64,000 bases of DNA, taken from positions 310,001 through 374,000 of the forward strand of contig NZ_LXKN01000032.1 in NCBI RefSeq assembly GCF_001692325.1, written 5' to 3'. The stretch comes from Rhizobium sp. AC27/96. Lineage in GTDB: Bacteria; Pseudomonadota; Alphaproteobacteria; Rhizobiales; Rhizobiaceae. The position numbers and the translations under genes were made by a program. Shown piece after piece: positions 51,288 to 59,521 of the stretch; the first letter of the stretch is position 1; each line of letters opens with the position of its first letter. Under the pieces are notes generated by a model. It saw nothing but the letters and a program-made list of their open reading frames with translations, was not told where the DNA came from and made no database searches.

Positions 51288-52520
51288 ATGAAAGACCAAA
51301 TGAAACTTCTATTGATGGGAGCCGCGCTCTTTGCGGCCTCTCTTCCTGCCCATGCCGAAGACAAGCCGCAGGCCGAGGTGATGACCTCCTGGACTTCCGG
51401 CGGCGAAGCCGCTGCCCTTGATGTCATCAAGCAGGCGTTCGAAAAGCGCGGCGGCGTCTGGAAAGATTCCTCCATCGCCGGTTTCGGCGCGGCTGATGCC
51501 GCCTTCCAGAACCGTCTGGTTGCGGGCGATCCGCCGGCTGCCAAGCAGGCGGTGATCGGCCTTGCCAATACCGATTTCGTCAATCAGGGACTTCTGAGCC
51601 CGATCGACGATGTGGCGAAAGCCGGCAAATGGGCTGATGTCCTGCCGAAATCGATCCTCGATCTCATCTCCTATAACGGTAAGGTCTATCTCTCGCCGAG
51701 CGACGCCCATGGCGAAAGCTGGGTATTCTATTCCAAGGATGCCTTCGCCAAGGCCGGCATCGCCGAGGAGCCCAAGAGCTGGGATGAGTTCTTCATCGCG
51801 CTCGACAAGCTCAAGTCCGCCGGCCTCCAGCCGGTTGCCTGGGGCGGTCAATCCTGGCAGGAATCCAAGGTCTTCAACATGATCCTGCTGACGCAGGTCG
51901 GCATCGACGGCTTCCTGAAGATCTATGTCGACAAGGACAAGAGCGACGCATCCGTCGACGGCGTGAAGAAGACGCTCGATATCCTCGGCAAGCTGCGCGC
52001 CTATGTCGATGAAGGGGCTGCCGGCCGCAACTGGAACGACGCCACAGCCATGGTCATCACCGGCAAGGCCGGTGTGCAGTTCATGGGCGATTGGGCCAAG
52101 GGCGAATTCGTTGCCGCCGGCAAGGCGCTTGGCAAGGACTATGGCTGCATGCTCGCACCGCAATCACCCGGCATGGTCTACGTCGCCGATTCCTTCTCCT
52201 TTCCGAAGATCGCCGATGCGGCCTCCCAGAAGGGGCAGGCCCTGCTCGCCGAAGTCGCCATGGATCCGGCCGTGCAGGTCGAGTTTTCGCTGCGGAAAGG
52301 CTCGGTCCCGATGCGTACCGATGTCGACAAATCGAAGCTCGACATATGCGCGCAAAAGGGGCTGGAGCTGATGACCGCAGGCAAGATCGTACCCGACCAG
52401 GCTCTGATCCTCTCGCCGCAACAGGCCGGCGCTCTCAACGATTTCGTCGACGAGTTCTGGACCAATCCGTCCGAGGACAGCGCCTCGGGCGCCGAGAAAT
52501 TCTTCGCGATCTTCGAGTAG
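51288..52520 (+). CDS. sugar ABC transporter substrate-binding protein
   Basis: A 410-residue family-1 SBP with the signal peptide MKLLLMGAALFAASLPAHAED. The mature part begins VMTSWTSGGEAAALDVIKQAFEKRGGVWKD, the usual carbohydrate-SBP opening, and then PAAKQAVIGL. It delivers an oligosaccharide, glucoside or polyol to the permease pair downstream. The start has AAGAGG upstream and lies 58 bases after the TIM-barrel gene, so it is in the same operon. Confidence 0.92.
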   Translation: MKDQMKLLLMGAALFAASLPAHAEDKPQAEVMTSWTSGGEAAALDVIKQAFEKRGGVWKDSSIAGFGAADAAFQNRLVAGDPPAAKQAVIGLANTDFVNQGLLSPIDDVAKAGKWADVLPKSILDLISYNGKVYLSPSDAHGESWVFYSKDAFAKAGIAEEPKSWDEFFIALDKLKSAGLQPVAWGGQSWQESKVFNMILLTQVGIDGFLKIYVDKDKSDASVDGVKKTLDILGKLRAYVDEGAAGRNWNDATAMVITGKAGVQFMGDWAKGEFVAAGKALGKDYGCMLAPQSPGMVYVADSFSFPKIADAASQKGQALLAEVAMDPAVQVEFSLRKGSVPMRTDVDKSKLDICAQKGLELMTAGKIVPDQALILSPQQAGALNDFVDEFWTNPSEDSASGAEKFFAIFE

Positions 52521-52530
52521 GCCTCATAAC

Positions 52531-52564
52531 GAGCCGATCGTCGGGACTCCCCGCCGATCGGCTC
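52531..52564 (+). promoter_or_regulatory. intra-operon hairpin between SBP and permease
   Basis: GAGCCGATCG at 52531-52540 pairs with CGATCGGCTC at 52555-52564 (ten pairs), and CGGG/CCCG can extend the stem. It begins 11 bases after the SBP stop and ends 28 bases before the permease ATG. Confidence 0.7.
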
Positions 52565-52592
52565 TGCTCCTTACCTTTGAAAGGGTTTGCTG

Positions 52593-53480
52593 ATGCAAGC
52601 CAAGCGCAGACGTCCCCTTGCCGCGACCTGTGCCCTCCTGCCGACCTGGATTGCCGCGATCTTCATCTATATCGGCACCATGGTCTGGTCGGTGCGCCTG
52701 TCCTTTACTGACTCGACCATCTTTCCGTCGTCCAACTATGTCGGCTTTGCCCAATATATAAAGCTGTTCCGGACATCGAGATGGCTCGCATCCCTCGAAA
52801 ACGTCTTGATCTTCGGTCTCCTCTACGTTGGGGGCTGCCTGGTGCTGGGCTTCGTGCTGGCGGCAGCGCTTGACCGCAAGGTCCGCTTCGAAGCCGTGTT
52901 TCGCACCATTTTCCTTTATCCCTATGCCATGTCCTTCGTGGTCACCGGCCTCATCTGGCAATGGATGCTCAACCCGACCTTCGGCATCCAGGCGACGGTC
53001 AGGGCCCTCGGTTGGCAGGGCTTCGTCTTCGACTGGATCGTCAATCGCGACATGGCGATCTACACGGTCGTCTTCGCCGGCATCTGGCAGGGAGCCGGCC
53101 TCGTCATGGTCATCGCACTTTCCGGCATGCGCGGCATCGGTGAAGAGCAATGGAAAGCGGCCCAGATCGACGGCATTCCGGTCTGGCGCATCTATCTGTC
53201 GATCATCCTGCCACAACTCGGGCCGGCGCTTGCCGCCTCCGGCATGCTTCTCTCCATGGGCGTGATCAAGACCTATGATCTCATCGTCGCCCAGACGGGC
53301 GGCGGGCCCGGCTATTCGACTGAAGTGCCGGCAAAATTCATCATGGACAATCTGTTCGAGCGCCAGAACCTCGGCCTCGCCAGCGCCGGCGCCACTGTCC
53401 TCGTGCTGTCGGTCGTCATGGCCGTCGCGCCGTTTCGCTATGCGCTTTACATGCGCGCCAGAAGAAGGGGAGCACGCTGA
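52593..53480 (+). CDS. sugar ABC permease, MalF/UgpA type
   Basis: A 295-residue permease with about six hydrophobic segments, the first LLPTWIAAIFIYIGTMVWSV. The EAA loop is EEQWKAAQIDGIPVWRIYLSIILPQLGP near residue 195. The ATG at 52593 has AAAGGG eight bases upstream; a TTG two codons earlier is less likely. It overlaps the next permease by one base (TGATG). Confidence 0.92.
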   Translation: MQAKRRRPLAATCALLPTWIAAIFIYIGTMVWSVRLSFTDSTIFPSSNYVGFAQYIKLFRTSRWLASLENVLIFGLLYVGGCLVLGFVLAAALDRKVRFEAVFRTIFLYPYAMSFVVTGLIWQWMLNPTFGIQATVRALGWQGFVFDWIVNRDMAIYTVVFAGIWQGAGLVMVIALSGMRGIGEEQWKAAQIDGIPVWRIYLSIILPQLGPALAASGMLLSMGVIKTYDLIVAQTGGGPGYSTEVPAKFIMDNLFERQNLGLASAGATVLVLSVVMAVAPFRYALYMRARRRGAR

Positions 53481-54364
53481 TGGTAGCTCTTCACCCTCGA
53501 GGCCCCAAGCCTTCGCGGCTGTCGGCCGGCCAGATCGGGCTCTATGCCTTTCTTATCCTGGCCGCATTGTTCTTTCTGCTGCCGCTCTACACGATGCTCG
53601 TCACCTCGCTGAAGTCGATGGAGGAGATCCGCCAGGGTCGGATTTTTGCCCTGCCTGACATTATCAACTTCGACGCGTGGAAAACGGCGTGGTCCGGAGC
53701 CTGCATGGGCACGCAATGCCTGGGCGTGCGCATCGGTTTCTGGAATTCGGTGAAGATCACCGTGCCGGCCGTCGTCATTTCCGTCTTCATCGGCGCGATC
53801 AACGGCTATGCTCTCTCCTTCTGGCGGCCCAGGGGCTCAAACTTTCTATTCGGTCTGCTGATGGCCGGCGGCCTCATCCCCTATCAGATCTTCCTCTATC
53901 CGCTGGTGCGGCTGCTCGCCAATCTGAGCCTTTATAATTCGGTAGCCGGCGTCGTCCTCGTCCACGTCATCTTCGGCCTACCGCTGGTGACGCTGCTGTT
54001 CCGCAATTATTTCGTCGCCATCCCCGAGGAGCTCTGCAAGGCCGCCCGCGTCGATGGCGCCGGCTTCTGGCGGATCTTCCTCGAGATCATGCTGCCCATG
54101 TCGGTGCCGATGGTCGTCGTCGCTTCCATCTTCCAGTTCACCGGCATCTGGAACGACTTCCTGATCGGCCTGGTCTTTGCCGGGCGCGACAATCTGCCAA
54201 TGACGGTGCAGCTCAACAACATCGTCAACACCACCATGGGCGAGCGCGCCTACAATGTGAACATGGCTGCCACCATCCTGACCGCCGTCGTTCCGCTCGC
54301 CATCTATTTCTTTTCCGGCCGCTGGTTCCTGCGTGGTGTCGCCGCCGGCGCCGTCAAGGGGTAA
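53480..54364 (+). CDS. sugar ABC permease, MalG/UgpE type
   Basis: A 294-residue inner-membrane permease. It has an N-terminal hydrophobic segment (IGLYAFLILAALFFLLPLYTML), then LTSLKSMEEIRQG, typical of the MalG branch, and the EAA loop PEELCKAARVDGAGFWRIFLEIMLPMS near residues 180-207. It completes the channel for the LacI-regulated sugar importer. Confidence 0.92.
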   Translation: MVALHPRGPKPSRLSAGQIGLYAFLILAALFFLLPLYTMLVTSLKSMEEIRQGRIFALPDIINFDAWKTAWSGACMGTQCLGVRIGFWNSVKITVPAVVISVFIGAINGYALSFWRPRGSNFLFGLLMAGGLIPYQIFLYPLVRLLANLSLYNSVAGVVLVHVIFGLPLVTLLFRNYFVAIPEELCKAARVDGAGFWRIFLEIMLPMSVPMVVVASIFQFTGIWNDFLIGLVFAGRDNLPMTVQLNNIVNTTMGERAYNVNMAATILTAVVPLAIYFFSGRWFLRGVAAGAVKG

Positions 54365-54368
54365 CGCC

Positions 54369-55451
54369 ATGCAGCCTGCCGTCTCCGTCAAGGATCTCAA
54401 GATCGCCTATGGCGACCATACCGTCATCGACAAGCTGTCGATCGACATCGCCCCACGTGAATTTCTCGTGCTGCTGGGACCGTCCGGCTGCGGAAAGTCG
54501 ACGCTCCTCAACTCCATCGCCGGTCTGCAGGACATCACGGATGGCGAGGTCTGGATATCGGACAAGAACGTCACCTGGGCCGAACCTAAGGATCGCGGCA
54601 TCGGCATGGTGTTTCAATCCTATGCGCTCTATCCCCGCATGTCGGTGCGCAAGAACCTTTCCTTCGGCCTGCGCGTCGCGGGCCTTCCCAAGGCCGAGAT
54701 CGATGCGCGCATTGCCCGCACCGCATCGCTCCTGCATCTCGACCAATTGCTCGACCGCCGTCCCTCCGAACTCTCCGGCGGCCAGCGCCAGCGTGTCGCG
54801 ATCGGCCGCGCGCTAGTGCGCGAAGTGAATGTCTTCCTGTTCGACGAACCGCTCTCCAATCTCGATGCCAAACTGCGCAACGAATTGCGCGTCGAAATCA
54901 AGAAGCTGCACCAGAGCCTTGGCAATACGATGATCTATGTGACGCATGATCAGGTGGAAGCGCTGACGCTCGCCGATCGCATCGCCATCATGAAGAACGG
55001 CGTGATCCAGCAACTGGCCAGCCCATCCGAGATCTACCATCGCCCGACCAATCTTTTCGTCGCCGGCTTCATCGGCGCGCCGGCGATGAATTTCATCAAG
55101 GGTGAGATTTCGCTCAAGGCAAGTACGCCGATCTTTGAAAGCAACGGACTTGCCATTGATCTCACGAGCTATCCCTTTCTGGCCGCCGCCAAAGCGGGTC
55201 CAGCCACGCTCGGTATCCGGCCCGAACATATAGCGCCGGATGGCGCAGCGACGGGCTGGCCCACCATCCCTGGCATCGTCTCGGTCGTCGAACCGATGGG
55301 AGCCGACACGGTGCTGTGGTTCGATTGGGCAGGACAAAGCCTCTCCTATCGCATCATGGGCGATGCCGCACTCCAGCCGGGCACGAGGATCACACCCGGG
55401 CTCGATATCGCCAAGGCCTCACTCTTCGACGCCGATGGCGCCCGTCTCTGA
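54369..55451 (+). CDS. sugar ABC transporter ATPase, UgpC/MalK type
   Basis: A 360-residue ATPase. Walker A is GPSGCGKST near residue 37, the Q-loop VFQSYALYPRMSV, signature LSGGQRQRVAIGRAL and Walker B VFLFDEPLSNLD, and a C-terminal TOBE domain holds GIRPEHI. AAGGGG stands eight bases before the ATG at 54369, which directly follows the permease stop; the frame 12 codons upstream is rejected. Confidence 0.93.
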   Translation: MQPAVSVKDLKIAYGDHTVIDKLSIDIAPREFLVLLGPSGCGKSTLLNSIAGLQDITDGEVWISDKNVTWAEPKDRGIGMVFQSYALYPRMSVRKNLSFGLRVAGLPKAEIDARIARTASLLHLDQLLDRRPSELSGGQRQRVAIGRALVREVNVFLFDEPLSNLDAKLRNELRVEIKKLHQSLGNTMIYVTHDQVEALTLADRIAIMKNGVIQQLASPSEIYHRPTNLFVAGFIGAPAMNFIKGEISLKASTPIFESNGLAIDLTSYPFLAAAKAGPATLGIRPEHIAPDGAATGWPTIPGIVSVVEPMGADTVLWFDWAGQSLSYRIMGDAALQPGTRITPGLDIAKASLFDADGARL

Positions 55452-55481
55452 ACCCGCTTTCACAGCATACGGAAATTATCC

Positions 55482-57134
55482 ATGTCCCAGACTATCTATG
55501 ACGCGCTGGTGATCGGCTCCGGCGCCGCTGGCTCCTTTGCCGCCAAGGAATTGACCGCCCAAGGGCTTTCGGTCCTGCTGCTCGAAGCCGGTCCCGCGGT
55601 GACGCAGAGGGATTTCGATCCGAACCGCAAGAAGGCACCCGCCAGCAGCATCAATATCTGGGAGCGGGCACGCGCGACGCTGAAAGGCCAGCCCATTCAG
55701 GCACGCGCGGCGTTCTTTACTGAGCGCTTCAGCCACTTCTTCGTCAACGATCGCAAGAACCCTTATACGACCCCGAAGGATGCGCCCTTCCTGTGGATCC
55801 GTGGCCGTCAGGGCGGTGGCCGCCTGCACAGCTTCGGCCGCGTGCTGCTGCGCTGGACCGACGATGACTTCAGGATCAAGTCGAAGACCGGCAAAGGCGA
55901 GGACTGGCCGCTATCCTATGACGAACTCGCGCCCTATTACGCCGAGGTCGAATCGAGCCTCGGGCTCTACGGCAATGAGGATGGCGTCGAGACGCTGCCC
56001 GATGGCGTCTATGCGCATCCGGCAAAGCTGACGCCGGCCGAGGAGACCTTCAAGACAGAGGTCGAGGGTCGTTGGCCGCAGCGGCATGTCGTTTCCTGGC
56101 GCTATATCGCACCAGATGCCGAGCGCACGCCGAAGCCGCTTCGCGAAGCACTGGCAACCGGCCGGCTGACCATCCGCCACGACGCCATCGTCCGCCGCAT
56201 CACGACCGACCAATCGGGCGGAAAAGCCACTGGCGCGGAATTCATCGATCGCGTTACCGGCAGGGTCGAGACCGTGCGGGCGGCGCTTGTGGTGCTTTCG
56301 GCATCGCCGATCGAAAGCGTGCGGCTGCTTCTCAATTCAGCGAGCGACCGTCATCCGCAGGGACTGGGCAATAGCTCCGGCGCGCTCGGCCGCTATTTTA
56401 TGGACCAGCTGCCGTGCCTCGCCTTCGGCTCCTTCTCGAAAGCAAAGGGTTGGGCGGTCGACGACTCCGCTCCGACCGATCCCTTCTACAATCCCTCCGG
56501 CGGCATTTTCGTCCCCCGTTTTGGGGAAGGCGATGCCGGTCGCGATGATTTCGACTATCAGGGCAGCATCGGCCGGGCGCCAACCCCCGACGACCAGCCC
56601 GCAAGACTGGCATTTTTCGGCTTCGGCCGCATGCTGCCCTATGCCGACAATCGCATCACGCTCGATGCGCGTCGCAAGGATGCCTGGGGCATTCCTGTGC
56701 CCCACATCCGCTGCGTAATGGGCGACGAGGAACACGCGCTTCTGCGCCGGCAGGAAGAGGTGCTGATCGACATGGTGCGCGGCGTCGGCGGTGATCTGGA
56801 ATTCATCGGCTCTCCCACAGGTCTCCGGGAGATGGGTCGAGGCGCCTTCCCCGATGCCGATCCATTCAGCCGCTTCATGTTCCGCGCCTGGTTCCGCAAG
56901 ACCATGTGCATGGGAGCGGCCATCCACGAGACAGGCGGCGCACGCATGGGAAGCGACCCGCGAAATTCGGTGCTCAACGCCCATAATCAGCTTTGGGATG
57001 TACCCAACGTCATCGTCACCGACGCCAGTGCCTTTCCCGGCAGCGGCATCGCCGGCACGACACTTACCGTCATGGCGCTGACGATCCGCGCCTGCCGCAA
57101 TCTCGTCGACCAGCACCGAACGGGTCGCGTCTGA
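55482..57134 (+). CDS. GMC-family oxidoreductase (glucose-methanol-choline)
   Basis: A 550-residue GMC flavoprotein. The FAD motif ALVIGSGAAGSFAAKELTAQG is at residues 7-27, LWIRGRQGGGRLHSFGRV is the second FAD region, and the C-terminus has HETGGARMGSD and IVTDASAFPGSGIAGTTLTVMAL, with the catalytic His in the former or near it. Such enzymes oxidise sugars (for example at C2 or C3) or alcohols and often hand electrons to a cytochrome. It is the last gene of the importer operon, so it probably acts on the imported sugar. No cytochrome partner is seen next to it. Confidence 0.9.
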   Translation: MSQTIYDALVIGSGAAGSFAAKELTAQGLSVLLLEAGPAVTQRDFDPNRKKAPASSINIWERARATLKGQPIQARAAFFTERFSHFFVNDRKNPYTTPKDAPFLWIRGRQGGGRLHSFGRVLLRWTDDDFRIKSKTGKGEDWPLSYDELAPYYAEVESSLGLYGNEDGVETLPDGVYAHPAKLTPAEETFKTEVEGRWPQRHVVSWRYIAPDAERTPKPLREALATGRLTIRHDAIVRRITTDQSGGKATGAEFIDRVTGRVETVRAALVVLSASPIESVRLLLNSASDRHPQGLGNSSGALGRYFMDQLPCLAFGSFSKAKGWAVDDSAPTDPFYNPSGGIFVPRFGEGDAGRDDFDYQGSIGRAPTPDDQPARLAFFGFGRMLPYADNRITLDARRKDAWGIPVPHIRCVMGDEEHALLRRQEEVLIDMVRGVGGDLEFIGSPTGLREMGRGAFPDADPFSRFMFRAWFRKTMCMGAAIHETGGARMGSDPRNSVLNAHNQLWDVPNVIVTDASAFPGSGIAGTTLTVMALTIRACRNLVDQHRTGRV

Positions 57135-57234
57135 AAGGCACTGGCGGCAGCAAGCAACAGGAGCCAAGGCCACACGCCGGGTCCAAACCGATACCCTCTC
57201 CGGGAACCATAAGAGCCACAGGCCGTTCCTTACC

Positions 57235-57252
57235 CGGTTCGGTAGCGAACCG
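57235..57252 (+). terminator. hairpin after GMC gene
   Basis: CGGTTCG and CGAACCG form a perfect seven-pair stem around GTAG, about 100 bases after the GMC stop. There is no T-run. Confidence 0.45.
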
Positions 57253-57329
57253 AGTGAAGCGCTGACGCGCATGGCTCTGCAATAACCGGCAGTGCCGCGT
57301 CAGCGACAGGCATTTGAAAGGAACATGAG

Positions 57330-57797
57330 ATGCCGGCGATCAGTATCGAGACTTCGTCATTTCGGAACCGTCGTAGAGAGCGCCCTGCCGGCACCACATC
57401 TGCCATCATATCGAAAGCAACAATGATAGGGCTGGCCCTAACGGGCGCTGCCCTGTTCGCACCGGCAGCGGCAGAGGCTCAGTCACCTCAGCTCGAAAAT
57501 ACATGTCAGATTGCCGCCAGGAATTTTCTGCTGACCGATCATCTCAATGTCGGCATCGTCCAATCCTTTCCTGAATTGAAGCCACCCGGTGTTCGGCTGA
57601 CCTATTCGATCCGGCCAGGGACCGCGAAATCCGATATGAGCGACAGCTTCGAATGCGAGTTCGACAAGACCGATCCGCCTTACCATCTGACGCGATTCTG
57701 CGTGTCCGATGTCTGCTACTCGGCGAACGATACGAACGCCGACCGGAAGCGGCGCTTCGACGAGATGAGCATTCTGCTCGACCGCACCAACAAGTGA
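57330..57797 (+). CDS. secreted hypothetical protein, 155 aa
   Basis: A 155-residue protein with AAAGGA upstream of the ATG. A basic N-terminus (RNRRRERPAG) is followed by a hydrophobic stretch ATMIGLALTGAALFAPAAAEAQ with an AxA-type cleavage site near residue 50, so export to the periplasm is likely, although the n-region is unusually long; ATG 31 codons later (MIGLAL) is an alternative start. The mature part has four Cys (TCQIA, FECEF, RFCVSDVCY) and could form disulfides. Not recognised as a family. Confidence 0.65.
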   Translation: MPAISIETSSFRNRRRERPAGTTSAIISKATMIGLALTGAALFAPAAAEAQSPQLENTCQIAARNFLLTDHLNVGIVQSFPELKPPGVRLTYSIRPGTAKSDMSDSFECEFDKTDPPYHLTRFCVSDVCYSANDTNADRKRRFDEMSILLDRTNK

Positions 57798-58055
57798 GCG
57801 CCTTGAGCAAGTGGTTGGGAGGCGCTGCCTTTGGCGGCCTTCCGCCGGATGCAAGGCTTGGGGCTGAAGCTCGGGCGAAATGACCCGTCCTTGCAATGCC
57901 ACTTCTGAATACCCATTTTACGAGCTGAAACAGCGTCCCTGGCTACACCGAGTAGCCGCGAAGCCTAAGGCTTTGAACTCCGTCTTGTGACGTGACGGGC
58001 GCTCCCACAACACACTGTCATTAACGCTGGCCGATGGCCGGCGAAGGAAATTCTA
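57798..58055. other. intergenic region
   Basis: These 258 bases hold no recognised gene or RNA. The right end includes the ribosome site CGAAGGAAA for the small gene at 58056. Confidence 0.35.
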
Positions 58056-58211
58056 TTGAACACACCAAAGATTACGCCCGCGATTGCGGCGGCAAAGCCG
58101 TGCGAACGGGAACAGGCCGGCAACCGGCCCAACGACAAGAACTGGAAGCCCTATCCCTGCCTGCTGACGCGCAGGGAGCTTCAGCAGCTGGTCGCCGAGC
58201 AACTCGGCTGA
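58056..58211 (+). CDS. small protein, 51 aa, upstream of rpsU
   Basis: A TTG at 58056 with AAGGAAA six bases upstream opens a 51-residue frame ending at TGA 58209-58211. The protein is NTPKITPAIAAAKPCERE, AGNRPNDKNWKPYPCLLTRR, then ELQQLVAEQLG. The C-terminal segment PYPCLLTRRELQQLV has a well-formed helical, basic pattern. It is co-directional with rpsU 43 bases downstream. A longer overlapping frame at 58034-58270 lacks this ribosome site and runs into rpsU. Function unknown. Confidence 0.6.
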   Translation: MNTPKITPAIAAAKPCEREQAGNRPNDKNWKPYPCLLTRRELQQLVAEQLG

Positions 58212-58254
58212 CGGCGACCATCATTTTATCAACGGCAACAATAAGGAGAACAAA

Positions 58255-58497
58255 ATGCAGGTTCTGGTAAAAGACAACAATGTCGAACAGGCGCTGAGAG
58301 CGCTGAAACGAAAAATGCAACGCGAAGGCTTGTTTCGGGAGATGAAGGAACGGCGCGCCTATGAAAAGCCGTCCGAGCGCCGTGTCCGGGAAAAGGCGCA
58401 GGCTATCAGCAGGCATCGCAAAGCCATGCGGAAGAAATTGCAGCGCGAGGGCCTGCTTGCCAGCCCCAAGCGAAAGTCGCCTTCTTCAGCAAGGTAG
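58255..58497 (+). CDS. rpsU: 30S ribosomal protein S21
   Basis: An 80-residue S21. It starts MQVLVKDNNVEQALRALKRK, followed by REMKERRAYEKPSERRVREKAQAISRHRKAMRKK, the family core, and ends in a short basic tail. S21 binds the 30S platform near the anti-Shine-Dalgarno helix and helps initiate translation. ATAAGGAG is upstream of the ATG. A copy next to a catabolic accessory region and away from dnaG/rpoD suggests a second rpsU; expression may be stress- or cold-dependent, but this is inference. Confidence 0.95.
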   Translation: MQVLVKDNNVEQALRALKRKMQREGLFREMKERRAYEKPSERRVREKAQAISRHRKAMRKKLQREGLLASPKRKSPSSAR

Positions 58498-58531
58498 TTG
58501 CGCGGCGCAGCCAACTCCCACCATATCTGAC

Positions 58532-58569
58532 CAAAATAAAACCCCGCTCCGGCTCATCACCGTGCGGGG
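58532..58569 (-). terminator. Rho-independent terminator for the DUF883-like gene
   Basis: CCCCGC at 58542-58547 pairs with GCGGGG at 58564-58569, with an inner CGG/CCG stem. On the minus strand the stem is followed by TTTTATTTT, so it ends transcripts from 58958; it also lies after rpsU on the plus strand. Confidence 0.65.
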
Positions 58570-58661
58570 CTGCGCAGATGTAATGGCATCTGCACGATCA
58601 TGATCGTTACGTCTTGACCATGACAGGCCGAGGCGTAACGGGCAGATCCTGATGGATTACG

Positions 58662-58958
58662 TCAGTCCGCAAGCTTGCCGACAACCAGGCCAGCAAAGAA
58701 GCCGACGAGCGCTGTCGCGAAGAGCACCGAGCTTGTTGCCGTCGGGTTTTCCCTTGCGGCCTGGACCACGTTCCGGCCCTCCCTGCGCGCCATGTCCGCA
58801 ACGTCGGAAACCTTGGCTTTGGCGGAGGACAGCGCTTCGTCGGCACGTTCCGATGCAAGGTCTATCCTGCCGGCGAGGTCTGTCGAAAGCTTGTCAATCT
58901 GGTTGCGCAGCTCCTCGATCTGAACGTTGACGTCCTTGTCCAGCTTGATATCGGCCAT
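58662..58958 (-). CDS. DUF883/YqjD-like membrane-anchored protein
   Basis: A 98-residue protein. Residues about 8-70 are a long amphipathic helix (VQIEELRNQIDKLSTDLAGRIDLASERADEAL, then VADMARREGRNVV), and the end is a C-terminal membrane segment (SSVLFATALVGFFAGLVVGKLAD). This is the ElaB/YqjD/DUF883 plan; E. coli relatives bind ribosomes at the membrane in stationary phase. It lies beside rpsU on the opposite strand, an interesting match of themes. The upstream gap holds its promoter. Confidence 0.85.
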   Translation of the reverse strand: MADIKLDKDVNVQIEELRNQIDKLSTDLAGRIDLASERADEALSSAKAKVSDVADMARREGRNVVQAARENPTATSSVLFATALVGFFAGLVVGKLAD

Positions 58959-59521
58959 TGCATTCTCCTGGTGGTTTACGACAATTCGTCTGTCAGAAAC
59001 GATGCAGACCTGTTCGGGTTCCCATTGATACAGGATTTAGATACGCCAATTCTGCGCGACCAACCGTCAGACGGAAGGTTCGACAAGAGGCCTCAGGCGC
59101 CCGGACTTTGATCTTCCAAGGGCCTGGATGCCGCTCATCGCGGTCGTCGAGATCAAACCCCAACACAGCAATCAAAAACATCTCTGACGGTTTGCACAAA
59201 GCGGCAGTGCAATTTGCTAGATTTATTGCAAAAATTTCTACAGTTCTCGAATTTCAACTGACGCTATGCCTACCTACGCTGCCTCATCAAATTTCCTGAG
59301 GAGGCTGGAAACGTGGTTCAATCTGTAGGCGTCGGCGATGTTGTCGAGCTGGCTCGACCGGCGAGGATTCTCGTCGCCGCGAGCGCTTCGAAACAGAGCC
59401 TCGGCTTGCCAGGCAAGTCGAAGACGAAGCTGCAGCGTGATGCCAAGCTGGAGAATGCCCGTAATCATCGCGGCTTTTTCGCCAGTCAGCCTCCACTTTG
59501 CAGCGGAGCGTCGCCTGAAGC
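58959..59521. other. 563-base region without a recognised gene
   Basis: Short open frames exist here on both strands, but none has a good ribosome site with a family-like protein. A notable AT-rich stretch, TTTATTGCAAAAATTTC, lies near 59220-59240. The 3' part must contain the promoter of ctlX. Confidence 0.4.

Noticed and set aside
58034..58270. 78-residue frame starting MAGEGNS
   Set aside because: It overlaps the start of rpsU and lacks a ribosome site, while the TTG frame at 58056 has one and ends before rpsU.
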